Shown here piece after piece: positions 27,441 to 36,087 of a DNA stretch of 64,000 bases. Origin of the DNA: Psychrobacillus soli (GTDB lineage Bacteria; Bacillota; Bacilli; Bacillales_A; Planococcaceae); NCBI RefSeq assembly GCF_006861775.1, contig NZ_VDGG01000002.1, positions 28,567 through 92,566 on the forward strand, read 5' to 3'. A model generated the notes under the pieces. The model did not search any database and was not told the DNA's origin. It worked only from the letters and a program-made list of their open reading frames with translations. The position numbers were made by a program, and so were the translations under genes. Position 1 is the first letter of the stretch; every line of letters begins with the position of its first letter.

Positions 27441-28406
27441 TCATTTTAAATGAAAGGAAGAGCCATCAATGATTTCCACATCTTCCCTAGTTTTAATCTC
27501 CTCCATTAAATGAAACAGTGCTTCGTCTTTACTTTTCGCTTCAATCATGCAGTCAATTTGCAAAACGCTGCCCTTAATCTCTTTTAGAAACTGAAAGAAC
27601 ATATTTATATCAATAAAATCTGCATGATGGCGAAATGCACTTTGGCTTTTTGGACTGGAAATATGCATTTTTATAGGAAGAGGAGAATGCCTCCACGTTT
27701 GGATGATTCGGTTCCAATGAACTTCCCATTCAGCATTTCGATGGTGAGCAAGATGATGATGGTAATCGAATACAAGAGGGATATCCAGTTTTTCACATAA
27801 ATAAAGAGTATCCTCTAGCGTAAATGAAGTATCGTCATTTTCAAGCATAATCATTTTTTGAATCGATCTCGGGACGACCATCCAATTATCTATAAAACGT
27901 TCTAGCGATGCATCGGTCTCCTTATAATTACCTCCCACATGCATGACACACCGATGAGTAGGCTCAATTCCCATCCTTTTTAATAATAAATAATGCATTT
28001 TCAACGTTTGTATGGAATTTACTAAAATTTCTTTTTTCATGGAATTAATGAGAACAAAGTGATCAGGATGAAAATCAATTCTTATTTCGTGTTTATTGGC
28101 AAAATCACCAATCTCACGCAGCAGATTATGTAGAGGCTTCAGATAATTCCAATCAAAAAGGTCTACATGGTTGGCCAGAGGAATTAGACGAGAAGATAAA
28201 CGATAAAAATGGATATCAGATGCTGCATTATGCTTTAGAATTCTAAGTGTATTTTCTAAATTCGATAACGAAATACGTTCCAATTTATGAATAGCAGCTT
28301 CTCTGTCATCAATTTTCTGGAATTGTGTAAATGTCATGGTTTGTGAGGGAGATGCATTTTTTAATTCCATGCTCATTGCTACATAACCGAGACGTACTAT
28401 CGTCAT
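27441..28406 (-). CDS. uvsE: UV damage endonuclease UvsE (UvdE)
   Basis: A 321-residue TIM-barrel protein of the UVDE family, which nicks DNA 5' to UV photoproducts and other lesions; in Bacillus it is made in spores. Visible marks: RLGYVAMSMEL at the start, FYRLSSRLIPLANH (about 70-83), HPDHFVLI, HVGGNYKE, the metal ligands in LENDDTSF, FDYHHHLAHH, MHISSPKSQ, and IEAKSKDEAL near the end. The ATG at 28406 has AAGAGGTGG just upstream; the GTG at 28415 is in that site. A second, internally deleted uvsE lies directly upstream. Confidence 0.92.
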   Translation of the reverse strand: MTIVRLGYVAMSMELKNASPSQTMTFTQFQKIDDREAAIHKLERISLSNLENTLRILKHNAASDIHFYRLSSRLIPLANHVDLFDWNYLKPLHNLLREIGDFANKHEIRIDFHPDHFVLINSMKKEILVNSIQTLKMHYLLLKRMGIEPTHRCVMHVGGNYKETDASLERFIDNWMVVPRSIQKMIMLENDDTSFTLEDTLYLCEKLDIPLVFDYHHHLAHHRNAEWEVHWNRIIQTWRHSPLPIKMHISSPKSQSAFRHHADFIDINMFFQFLKEIKGSVLQIDCMIEAKSKDEALFHLMEEIKTREDVEIIDGSSFHLK

Positions 28407-28442
28407 TTTCTCCACCTCTTTCCAAATTAGTTATTCTCTCAT

Positions 28443-28637
28443 TCACCACACCACCTCACCGCCTGATGTACGTTTGACTCCCCTAATAGAAGCAATTTCT
28501 TCTATGAGTTTCAACATAAGCTTGTCCATTCGTTCACTTTTAGTAAGAGCTGAATAGCGAGCATAAGTTAAATTTTTGGAAGGGCTTGCATCCCATAAAC
28601 CTATAGCAGTGGCTACATACCCAAAACGGATTTCTAT
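28443..28637 (-). pseudogene. Second uvsE with an internal deletion and a mutated start codon
   Basis: A 65-codon frame whose first part (RFGYVATAIGLWDASPSKNL, then TYARYSALTKSE) matches the UvsE N-terminus and whose last part (LMLKLIEEIASIRGVKR) matches the extreme C-terminus; about 250 central residues are gone, in frame. AAAAGGAG is in place, but the start codon is ATA (28635-28637), not ATG. It is closer to the B. subtilis type of UvsE than the intact neighbour is. A dead gene next to a live, diverged paralogue. Confidence 0.8.
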
Positions 28638-28824
28638 CTATTTTTCTCCTTTTATTAATACTGAATAAACAGAAACGATAATTTTCATTTAAAGCTTTTT
28701 GAAAAAATGGATTCCATGAGAATGCCTCTTTCTAGATATATTTGCCCATCAAGCATACATTTATGATAGAACGCCTTCTTTTTTTTTCTAACGGAAGCCT
28801 TGAGAGCTATTTTACACATACATA
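28638..28824. other. Intergenic stretch
   Basis: AT-rich, no gene or signal recognised apart from the AAAAGGAG belonging to the deleted uvsE. Confidence 0.4.
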
Positions 28825-28881
28825 CATACAAAAAAGCCGCTCCGCTATTCGTCGATGGAACAACAGATCGGCATTTTATTC
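28825..28881 (-). repeat. 57-bp repeat, copy 1; terminator-like
   Basis: Identical over 57 bases to 37069-37125. On the minus strand it lies just after the 124-residue gene and ends in GCGGCTTTTTT, paired with a GCCG 35 bases before, so it probably acts as that gene's terminator. Confidence 0.75.
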
Positions 28882-28888
28882 GATTTTA

Positions 28889-29263
28889 TTAATTGGTAGA
28901 TCGTACGTTCTTGAACACATTAATAGCGAGTATTATTACGCTAAACACGACGAGGACCCCACCAATTGCAGTAAATACAGTCGCCTCTTCTGCTCCTTTC
29001 AAAACGAGTACTGTAAGCGCTATCATCATTAATGGTAGGCCTATATTAGCACTCCAAAAATGTAATTTTGCATACATATTATTGCTCGTGCTAGGAAATA
29101 AATGATACACAAAACCCGCTAACGCAAATGATGTCCAGCCGAGCAGATTGACATGCACGTGCACCCCTTTTAATACATAATCGTGCGCCATCGACATGTA
29201 CAGACCTAACAGAACCCCAATGACAAAATAAACGACCGAAATCTTGATAAAGCGGATAGCCAT
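28889..29263 (-). CDS. Small haem-copper oxidase subunit I-like membrane protein (copy 1)
   Basis: A 124-residue protein with four hydrophobic segments. The motif GVHVHVNLLGWTSFALAGFVYHLFP resembles the helix of cbb3 oxidase/NO reductase large subunits that carries the haem-ligand histidine, but the protein is far too short to be an oxidase. Its function is unknown. A near-identical copy lies at 37133-37507, sharing the N-terminal 29 residues and the downstream 57-bp repeat. The ribosome site here (CTGAGGC) is weaker than that of the second copy. Confidence 0.75.
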   Translation of the reverse strand: MAIRFIKISVVYFVIGVLLGLYMSMAHDYVLKGVHVHVNLLGWTSFALAGFVYHLFPSTSNNMYAKLHFWSANIGLPLMMIALTVLVLKGAEEATVFTAIGGVLVVFSVIILAINVFKNVRSTN

Positions 29264-29323
29264 GCCTCAGGTAATGCTTTTTTCTAATATAGGATTAACC
29301 ATTAGCGTTAGACGCCTTTCTTT

Positions 29324-30478
29324 CTAATCAATTGTTTTCTTAAATAAATTTCTACCCGGTCTAAGTTCTGTTATTTTAACATTCAGTGTACGGATCGAAT
29401 CCTCTGCTAATTCAACTTTTCCGTTTTGCTGAAGTCGTTTCCATGCTTGCACATCTTTTCGATATAAATATTCGGATAAACGATAAATATCGAAATCTTT
29501 CTTTAATGCTTCTTTATATGTTTCTTCGATTTGCTGTTTAATTTCTTGTTCTGCTTTTTTTCTAATTTCATCTTTCGTTGTTTTTGTCGGGATAGTACCT
29601 ACATCCCCTTGCATTGTAACGTCTATATCAAACTTCAATGCATCTCCCTCAACGACTGGTTTTACTTTCACTTTTATTTTGTGAATTACGACTGACATGA
29701 CATCTTCTTCGTCTGAGTTTAATGAAAATGTGACTTCTTCCCTTTCCGTCTTGTCATTCATCCACATCAAGCCAAACATTTTCTCTCTATTTATGAAACC
29801 TTTGAACCCTTTCGTTGTTACTAAACCAACCCCTGCAGACCGCGCCATTTTATCCTTGCCCTCTACCGTTTCCCAATTTTCAGTTATTTTAACATAAGGA
29901 ATAACCACTTCGTGACCTGGTTCATTTAATCCGATAATCATTCTGCGTATATCAACTGGTTCAATTAATGAACTTTGGTGAAACGAATTCATCGGATCAC
30001 CTAATTTTGACAACGTAATGGCTGTATCTATAACTGGGGTTGTAAGCAGAACTTCTTTCACGGAATCATCCGTGGCGAACAGCCAAATTTGATACCTTGT
30101 TTCTCTATAACGGATTAAAGTGTCAATGATGTCATTCATTCCTTCATTTTTTAACGCCTCTTCAGAGAAGACTATGAAAGTTTGGTGACCCCAATAAATC
30201 TTTTGATCGCTTGAATTATATAACTTAAATACTGCTTCATCCAATGTTCTACCAGAGGCATAGCCTACTTCTGATTGGACAGGACTAGGGTTCGGTTGCT
30301 CTGATTTAGCTACCTTATTAAAGTCAATAATTTGTACATATACTTTGAATTTATCGTCTTCATAATCAATACCAAGACCATGAGTATAAAGCATTCTCTC
30401 CGGTTCATTTTGCCCCCAACATCCAGAAAGCATAACAACTAGTACAAATCCGAGAAAAATCAACTTATTTCTTCCCAT
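29324..30478 (-). CDS. Ger(x)C family spore germination lipoprotein
   Basis: A 384-residue lipoprotein with lipobox MLSGC (Cys about 20), WGQNEPERMLYTHGLGIDYE and IYWGHQTFIVFSEEAL, which are Ger(x)C features. It is the C subunit of the second germinant receptor operon. Its start overlaps the end of gerA by 14 bases. Sequence is clearly different from the C proteins at 255 and 18228, so this is an older paralogue, not a recent copy. Confidence 0.9.
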   Translation of the reverse strand: MGRNKLIFLGFVLVVMLSGCWGQNEPERMLYTHGLGIDYEDDKFKVYVQIIDFNKVAKSEQPNPSPVQSEVGYASGRTLDEAVFKLYNSSDQKIYWGHQTFIVFSEEALKNEGMNDIIDTLIRYRETRYQIWLFATDDSVKEVLLTTPVIDTAITLSKLGDPMNSFHQSSLIEPVDIRRMIIGLNEPGHEVVIPYVKITENWETVEGKDKMARSAGVGLVTTKGFKGFINREKMFGLMWMNDKTEREEVTFSLNSDEEDVMSVVIHKIKVKVKPVVEGDALKFDIDVTMQGDVGTIPTKTTKDEIRKKAEQEIKQQIEETYKEALKKDFDIYRLSEYLYRKDVQAWKRLQQNGKVELAEDSIRTLNVKITELRPGRNLFKKTID

Positions 30479-31919
30479 TTTTTAACCTCGTTTTATCTTT
30501 AGGGTTTAAATCATGCGGACGCTCTGCATAGTATTTCTCTGATGGCCGAATTATTGTTCTTAATATATTTGACCAACTTAAATCTGCCGTAATAGCCAAA
30601 TACGGAACGCCGAACGTTCTCATATTTGCTAAATAAAGAACTATTAAGAAAAACGATAGTAAAAATCCAAACAGTCCCAAAAAAGAGGTTAAGAAGAGGA
30701 AAAAAAATCTTAATATACTCACAGCCGATACGAGCGTTTGATTTACTAATGTGTATGATGCAATAACCGAGGTCGCTATAATTACAATCATCGCCGGACT
30801 TGTAATCCCCGCTCGGATGGCCGCATCCCCGATTATTAAACCGCCAACAACACTTATTGTTCCACCGATCGCAGCTGGAAGACGTAAACCAAACTCACGG
30901 AATAATTCGAACATAAAAATCATGAGGATCATTTCAAGCGAAGTTGGCAAGGGAAGCCCTGTACGTGTTTGCACAACTGTAGCTAACAATAGCAAGGGTA
31001 ACTGGTTTTGGTGAAACGTCGTTAAGGCTAGCCAAAATGCTGGAAGTAACGTCCCTAACAGAAACCCGACTAGCCTTAATAATCGTTCAACAGAGCTAAA
31101 AACCATTGAGTTTTCATGATCCTCACCTGTTTTAAAGAGTAAAAAGAAATTTACTGGAATAATTACTCCGTATGCCACGCCATCAATGAGGATTACAAAT
31201 CTTCCTCTTGCAAGGTATTGAAGGGCGAAATCTGGCCTTCCTGTATAGTCGTGTCTAGGGAATACAGTCCATCGTTTATCAATGTGTTCCATTAAAATGT
31301 CCCCACTAAATATGATATCCACATCAATATTATTTATTTTTTCCTTTATTCCTGAAAGAATTTCTTGATCTACAATATCATCAAAATAGAGGACAGCAAC
31401 AGTCGTTTTTGTTCGTTTTCCTACTTCGAATTTTTCAACGCACAGTGAATTCGTAGGCATTCGTTTCCTAATTAAAGCAATATTAGTAAAAATGTCTTCA
31501 ATAAAGTTGTCCCTAGGTCCTTTCACTAGTACTTCTGTTTTCGTTTCTTCGGGATTTCGGTTTGGCTTTTTCGAAATATTACTAGAGTAGATTACATTAT
31601 AATCTTCAAAATAAAGAAGAACATTTCCAGAGTATACACTAGTTATTATTTCACTTTCAGCTTGCACTTCTTTCAATGCTGGAATGTGCAAATGGCTTGT
31701 CACTGCCTCTTCAAATGACAACTCTTCCAGAGCATTGAAGAAAAGCTGAACTCGTTCAACAACTACGTCATTTAATAAGTGTTGATCAATCATTGCTTCA
31801 CAGGTAATAAACATCACTTTTCGTTGATTGAACGTATATACATGAAACTGAACATCTGCAGATTTCTGAAATAACTGTTTCAATTTCTTCGCATCTATTA
31901 TATTGTCAGCAGCTTGCAT
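30465..31919 (-). CDS. Spore germination protein, GerA family
   Basis: A 484-residue GerA subunit: soluble N-terminal domain (about 1-245) with VLVKGPRDNFIEDIFTNIAL and FEVGKRTKTTVAVLYF, then 5-6 membrane segments (about 265-460) including LPAFWLALTTFHQNQLP and PAAIGGTISVVGGLIIGDAA. It lacks the charged N-terminal extension of the GerA at 19439. It is the middle gene of a B-A-C operon, 20 bases after gerB. Confidence 0.9.
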   Translation of the reverse strand: MQAADNIIDAKKLKQLFQKSADVQFHVYTFNQRKVMFITCEAMIDQHLLNDVVVERVQLFFNALEELSFEEAVTSHLHIPALKEVQAESEIITSVYSGNVLLYFEDYNVIYSSNISKKPNRNPEETKTEVLVKGPRDNFIEDIFTNIALIRKRMPTNSLCVEKFEVGKRTKTTVAVLYFDDIVDQEILSGIKEKINNIDVDIIFSGDILMEHIDKRWTVFPRHDYTGRPDFALQYLARGRFVILIDGVAYGVIIPVNFFLLFKTGEDHENSMVFSSVERLLRLVGFLLGTLLPAFWLALTTFHQNQLPLLLLATVVQTRTGLPLPTSLEMILMIFMFELFREFGLRLPAAIGGTISVVGGLIIGDAAIRAGITSPAMIVIIATSVIASYTLVNQTLVSAVSILRFFFLFLTSFLGLFGFLLSFFLIVLYLANMRTFGVPYLAITADLSWSNILRTIIRPSEKYYAERPHDLNPKDKTRLKNGKK

Positions 31920-31939
31920 ACTTTCTCACCATTTCCAGA

Positions 31940-33040
31940 TTACATCTCATGCTTGGGCCTCCTTGACGATTTCCCTGAAATAAGGGCAACAATAACGATG
32001 AACAGTGTAAATATAAAATAAATAAACAATGTAATAGGTAACACATACTTTCCTTTCATCTCATCGAATGTGCTTCCACTTATAAGCAATAACGATAAAC
32101 TGATCAAGAAGAAAGGCGGTGCAATATACATCCATATCTTTTTCTTTTTCCGATGTAGATTAAATAAGTCGACAATGATGTATAACATCAGCCCCACTCT
32201 TATAAACGTACCAGTAAGCCATTGATAGATCGAGAAAAAATCAAGATGTTCGATGAAGCGCCCTATGGCTACTAGCCCCCATTCTTCATAAGCTGGAAAA
32301 CGTTGTTTAGCTGCTTCAGTTGGCCCAAACTCCGTAATAGCACCAATTAACGGGCCTAGCGTGAGACCCGTCAAAATAAGGATCATCGTAACATAATGTC
32401 TAAAACGAATCTGACCCTTTACTTTATGTTGGATAAAGAGAAACAAAAAAAGTTCGATAATTCCTGAGGCTGGGTACACCATCCCTTTTATTACAGGCTC
32501 AAATCCGTGTTCCATAAAGGGCCGCAACAATTCATAATTTTTTACTTGTATATTCGTAAAAGCCGCAAAAAAACCAAAAGCAACAACACCTACTAATACA
32601 ATTACGTTTGTTATAACGATTGTCTGAATGGAAGTGGTTATAAGCAAGACACAAAGAATCGTAAAAAGGAGTAGTAATATAAAGAGAGGTGTTTCAGGCA
32701 AAAATGTAGTTTTTACCCATTGTAATGTTTCACTTATCGTCAAAGATGCTAACAACAGAAGAGAAATCGCTAGCAAAAACAAGAAAATCGATGAGCTGAC
32801 TTTGCCAATTTTCTGTTTTAACCAATCTTTCATCGGCTCCTGATTTGATTTTTTATTAATATAAAAAAGCAGTAATCCCCAAGGCAACAAAACCAAAGTT
32901 GAAAAAAGTACAGATAGCCATCCGTCCCTCCCAGCAACATTTAAAAGAGGTGGAATAATCGTGACATGATTTTTCAAACCGATAACAGTCATCGATAGGA
33001 ATATTACGTGTAGCATACTGATTGAACCGGTATGTTTCAT
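31940..33040 (-). CDS. Spore germination permease, GerB family
   Basis: A 366-residue polytopic protein with about 10 membrane segments (ISMLHVIFLSMTVIGL near the start, ASGIIELFLFLFIQHKVK, IDFFSIYQW-type loop near 270). It belongs to the GerB/endospore permease family but is far from the three copies at 14.5-18 kb. The ATG at 33040 follows AAAGGA by 8-9 bases; the ATG 45 bases upstream has none. First gene of the second operon (order B-A-C). Confidence 0.87.
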   Translation of the reverse strand: MKHTGSISMLHVIFLSMTVIGLKNHVTIIPPLLNVAGRDGWLSVLFSTLVLLPWGLLLFYINKKSNQEPMKDWLKQKIGKVSSSIFLFLLAISLLLLASLTISETLQWVKTTFLPETPLFILLLLFTILCVLLITTSIQTIVITNVIVLVGVVAFGFFAAFTNIQVKNYELLRPFMEHGFEPVIKGMVYPASGIIELFLFLFIQHKVKGQIRFRHYVTMILILTGLTLGPLIGAITEFGPTEAAKQRFPAYEEWGLVAIGRFIEHLDFFSIYQWLTGTFIRVGLMLYIIVDLFNLHRKKKKIWMYIAPPFFLISLSLLLISGSTFDEMKGKYVLPITLFIYFIFTLFIVIVALISGKSSRRPKHEM

Positions 33041-33282
33041 GCTGAAAATCCTTTCTGCTTTGTTTATACTATTTATCTTGGACAATAATCAGTTAGATTA
33101 TAAGCAAGTCCATAAATATATATCAGCTTTAGGATTTCGGATACCTATGTATGAAGAGCTTCTCTTTTCATTAAACTACCGGTGCTTCTCCACTAAACGT
33201 CTCCCACCTTTTCAAAATTTAGTAAAAACTATGGACGACGATTTAATACACGCTATTTAGTTGTTTGATAGATGACATACAA

Positions 33283-33314
33283 AAGGGATTTGAGCGTTTA
33301 CACTCAAATCCCTT
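33283..33314 (-). terminator. Strong hairpin downstream of yitT copy 2 (distal)
   Basis: AAGGGATTTGAG and CTCAAATCCCTT form a perfect 12-bp stem with an 8-base loop; on the minus strand it is followed by TTTTGT. Confidence 0.7.
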
Positions 33315-33329
33315 CCGTCAACAGAGTGA

Positions 33330-33364
33330 GCCGATGTTCCAAAAATATAGGAACATCGGCTTTT
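33330..33364. terminator. Hairpin downstream of yitT copy 2 (proximal)
   Basis: GCCGATGTTCC pairs perfectly with GGAACATCGGC; four T follow on the plus strand. It shares its core with the hairpin at 21134-21163 behind the other yitT copy. Confidence 0.6.
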
Positions 33365-33386
33365 AAATGCGAAACTATTATAACAC

Positions 33387-34193
33387 CTAATTTCTAGCGA
33401 ATTCACCAACGACTTCAACCGTCTCAAAAATATTAATAAATGCTTTTTCATCATGTTTACGAACGATTTGTTTAATCTGCATCGTTTCATATCGGGTAAC
33501 GACCGTCATTAAAATTTGTTTCTTTTCTTGCGTAAACCCACCGTACCCATCAGTTATTGTAATACCACGATAAATGGATTGCATTAACTCTTGTCGTATA
33601 AGTTCCCCCTGTGTCGTCACAATTTGCATCGTCAGCTTTTCATGATTCGTATAAATTGTATCAACCATTTTCCCTGATAAATAAATTGCAAGTAATGTGT
33701 ATAATGCAATCTCCCAATTAAAAACAGCACCAGAAATAAGGACAATAATTCCATTCATACCTGTTAATAGTAAGCCAACACTTATATTGCTTGATCTAGA
33801 AACAATAATAGCTATAATGTCTAACCCACCAGAAGTTCCGGAGTATTTCAGTATCATACCAACACCAAGTCCGCTAATGATCCCACCAAAAATAGAAGAA
33901 AGCAGTATATTATCTGTGATCGATTCCGCTGGTATAAAGTATAAGAAAAGCGAGAGTGAAATGACGCAAATGAGCGTATTGATCGTAATCTTTTTTCCTA
34001 ATTTAAAATAGCCTAGAATAAGTAATGGTAAGTTTAATACAAAGTTTAATAGACCAGTATCAAAAGGTGTGATGATTCCAAGCAAAATGGCAATTCCGCT
34101 AATCCCACTACTAAGTATACCGTGTGGAACTAAAAAACAATTGAAGCCAAAAGCGATGATTAACGATCCTATAATGATGATTAAATTTTTCAT
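33387..34193 (-). CDS. YitT family membrane protein (DUF161/DUF2179), intact copy
   Basis: A 268-residue protein with 5-6 membrane segments in the first 170 residues (IIAFGFNCFLVPHGILSSG, GLGVGMILKYSGTSGGLDII) and a C-terminal soluble DUF2179 domain ending in IVRKHDEKAFINIFETVEVV. Role unknown; members are common and multi-copy in Bacillus. It is the intact paralogue of the frameshifted gene at 21190-21995, and both follow a DUF4097 gene. An AAAAGGGG site precedes the ATG. A terminator-type hairpin lies in its leader. Confidence 0.88.
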   Translation of the reverse strand: MKNLIIIIGSLIIAFGFNCFLVPHGILSSGISGIAILLGIITPFDTGLLNFVLNLPLLILGYFKLGKKITINTLICVISLSLFLYFIPAESITDNILLSSIFGGIISGLGVGMILKYSGTSGGLDIIAIIVSRSSNISVGLLLTGMNGIIVLISGAVFNWEIALYTLLAIYLSGKMVDTIYTNHEKLTMQIVTTQGELIRQELMQSIYRGITITDGYGGFTQEKKQILMTVVTRYETMQIKQIVRKHDEKAFINIFETVEVVGEFARN

Positions 34194-34316
34194 AAAACAT
34201 ATACCCCTTTTAGCAAATCGATCAATTACACCTTGACGTAATTGCGTCCATATTTTTAATTGCGCTTGATGTCTACAAGAAGTTGATCACTCAGCAGTTA
34301 TCGTTGCAGACTCAAG

Positions 34317-34349
34317 TAAAAATACTCGTCCCGCAGTTAGGACGAGTAT
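34317..34349 (-). promoter_or_regulatory. Terminator-type hairpin in the leader of yitT copy 2
   Basis: Minus strand ATACTCGTCC pairs perfectly with GGACGAGTAT around TAACTGCG and is followed by TTTTT, about 120 bases before the yitT start. CTCGTCCTAA is shared with the hairpin at 22024-22053. Confidence 0.6.
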
Positions 34350-34446
34350 ATATTTGCATCATTCATTTTTCCCACAAGCTACTTCTCTTCTCAAAATATG
34401 CATGTATGAAATAATTTATCAGAATTATCTTGTCAAGTCAATTCAA

Positions 34447-34480
34447 TAAAAACCGATTGATCTATTTCCTCAATCGGTTT
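34447..34480 (-). terminator. Terminator of DUF4097 copy 2
   Basis: AAACCGATTGA (34450-34460) pairs with TCAATCGGTTT (34470-34480); on the minus strand it is followed by TTTTTATT. Confidence 0.85.
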
Positions 34481-34489
34481 TTAATAAAC

Positions 34490-35290
34490 TTATCTTTTTT
34501 TCACTGTTATTCTTCCATTATCGCTTTCTAAATTGATTTTGTTCACACCATCACCAAAAACCGTTTGTTTATTTTCTGCCCCAAAAACGTTTATTCTCCC
34601 ATTATCTACTTTTACATGAATCGTAGCATTCGTTGGTTCTTTATCCGTTTGGATTTCAATTAATCCATTATCTGTTTTTAAATCGATTGGTCGATCTAAA
34701 TCGGTTGTAGTTAAGATAATTCTACCATTATCCGTTTCTGCATCTATACTGCCATTTACATCTTGCATAAGGATTTGCCCATTATCTGATTTAAGTCGTA
34801 TTGTTTGAGCTTCTACATTTTGTAGATCAATTATGCCATTGTCCGTTTCTAAATCAATCGCTTGAACGTTGATATCGTGCACGTTAATTCGTCCATTGTC
34901 GAGTTCTGTTTTCAATTCGTTATATTCTTTTTCTGGAACATGTATCGTTAATTTAATAGAATGAGGTCCGAATCCAAAGTGGAAAAAGTTCCATCTTTTC
35001 TCATTCAGTTCAACGAAAAGGGTATCCCTTTTCACTTCTGCATGGAAGCGATAGTTAAACTTCTTTCTGATTTTCCCTGAATATTCCACCTTTGTCTCCG
35101 ATTCTTTCGTCGGCAGAATTTCGACAGAAGCATTGCCAGATTCTACATGTATATTCGTATAATTATTGTCTTTTATTAAGATTTCATCTGATTTATCTAC
35201 TAATGTGTCCTTAATATTAAGAATGATACTTATAGCTGCTCCAGCAAGTAATACAAATAAACAAATGATTGCCACTCTTTTGAGTCCCAT
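34490..35290 (-). CDS. DUF4097 family beta-strand repeat protein (copy 2)
   Basis: A 266-residue paralogue of the gene at 22158: same N-terminal anchor (KRVAIICLFVLLAGAAISII), same DNGxI repeats (ELDNGRINVHD, ETDNGIIDLQN, KSDNGQILMQD, ESDNGRITVK). It is predicted to sit outside the membrane as a beta solenoid. Promoter and 5' flank are also shared with copy 1, while the terminator behind it is not. Confidence 0.85.
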   Translation of the reverse strand: MGLKRVAIICLFVLLAGAAISIILNIKDTLVDKSDEILIKDNNYTNIHVESGNASVEILPTKESETKVEYSGKIRKKFNYRFHAEVKRDTLFVELNEKRWNFFHFGFGPHSIKLTIHVPEKEYNELKTELDNGRINVHDINVQAIDLETDNGIIDLQNVEAQTIRLKSDNGQILMQDVNGSIDAETDNGRIILTTTDLDRPIDLKTDNGLIEIQTDKEPTNATIHVKVDNGRINVFGAENKQTVFGDGVNKINLESDNGRITVKKR

Positions 35291-35326
35291 TTTATAACCT
35301 CCATTTAATCTTTCTTAGTACATCTT

Positions 35327-35354
35327 ATTATATAGCACTTAGAACATATGCAAA
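35327..35354 (-). promoter_or_regulatory. Sigma-A-like promoter of DUF4097 copy 2
   Basis: Minus strand TTTGCA, 16 bases, TATAAT; flanks match those of copy 1. Confidence 0.55.
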
Positions 35355-35401
35355 TGGTCTGTAGCAGTGATTCTTTCTAAGCCTTAAGGCGTATAAAGAA
35401 T

Positions 35402-35986
35402 CTAGGAGTGGCTAATTTGCTTTTCTAGTAAGTTGGTTTTTTCATTTAAGAGCTCGGTATAAGATGCTAATTCATCTTTGCTTGTTGTTTTTATGTATAT
35501 AGGTTCGCCAAATATGATTGTAGCTTTTTTCATTTTTCTTAGCTCTTTTAAATTTCTTGGACCAACATATAAGGCGGGAACGATAGGTGCTTTCGATAAA
35601 TTCCCAATGGTTACAGCTCCTCTTTTTAAAGGTGCTTCTTCCGATGTTCTAGTACCGCTTGGAAAGATACCGACTACTTCCCCGGTTTTCAAAAGTTTTA
35701 CTGGTTGTTTAATACTGCTCGGTGATGGGTTTTCTCGGTCAACCGGAAAAGCATTTATGCTTCGTAAAAATCTCCCAATCACTTTGTTTTCGAAAAGCTC
35801 TTTTTTCGCCATAAAATGTATTGGTTTTGGCACACACATCCCTAATATGACGATTTCCAACCATCCTCGATGCGTACAAGTTACGATATAACCTTCATCC
35901 TTTGGCAATAAATGCTCATTTTTCATTTCTACTTTTCCAAATAAACGTACAACCAATTTTGCAACAGATAAAGTAAAATTGTACAT
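35402..35986 (-). CDS. plsC: 1-acyl-glycerol-3-phosphate acyltransferase, PlsC-like
   Basis: A 194-residue LPLAT-family protein like B. subtilis YhdO/PlsC, which makes phosphatidic acid from lysophosphatidic acid at the membrane. Motifs in order: THRGWLEI (about 39-46, block I), INAFPVDRENPSPSSI (block II), GIFPSGTRTSEE (block III, binding the phosphate), and PIVPALYVGP (block IV). Block I is normally H-x4-D; here the acid is Glu (H-R-G-W-L-E). The ATG at 35986 follows AGAAGG by 8 bases. It stands alone. Confidence 0.85.
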   Translation of the reverse strand: MYNFTLSVAKLVVRLFGKVEMKNEHLLPKDEGYIVTCTHRGWLEIVILGMCVPKPIHFMAKKELFENKVIGRFLRSINAFPVDRENPSPSSIKQPVKLLKTGEVVGIFPSGTRTSEEAPLKRGAVTIGNLSKAPIVPALYVGPRNLKELRKMKKATIIFGEPIYIKTTSKDELASYTELLNEKTNLLEKQISHS

Positions 35987-36087
35987 AGTCATCACCTTCT
36001 ATTATCTAGTTTTAGTATCTAGTACTAATTATAGTTTCTTGGCATTAAAAATACTAGACTTAGTATAAATAGGCTACTGTTTTTAAT

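Noticed and set aside
33039..33260. Plus-strand frame of 73 codons between gerB and yitT
   Set aside because: Begins inside the gerB leader, no ribosome site, composition of AT-rich noncoding DNA.
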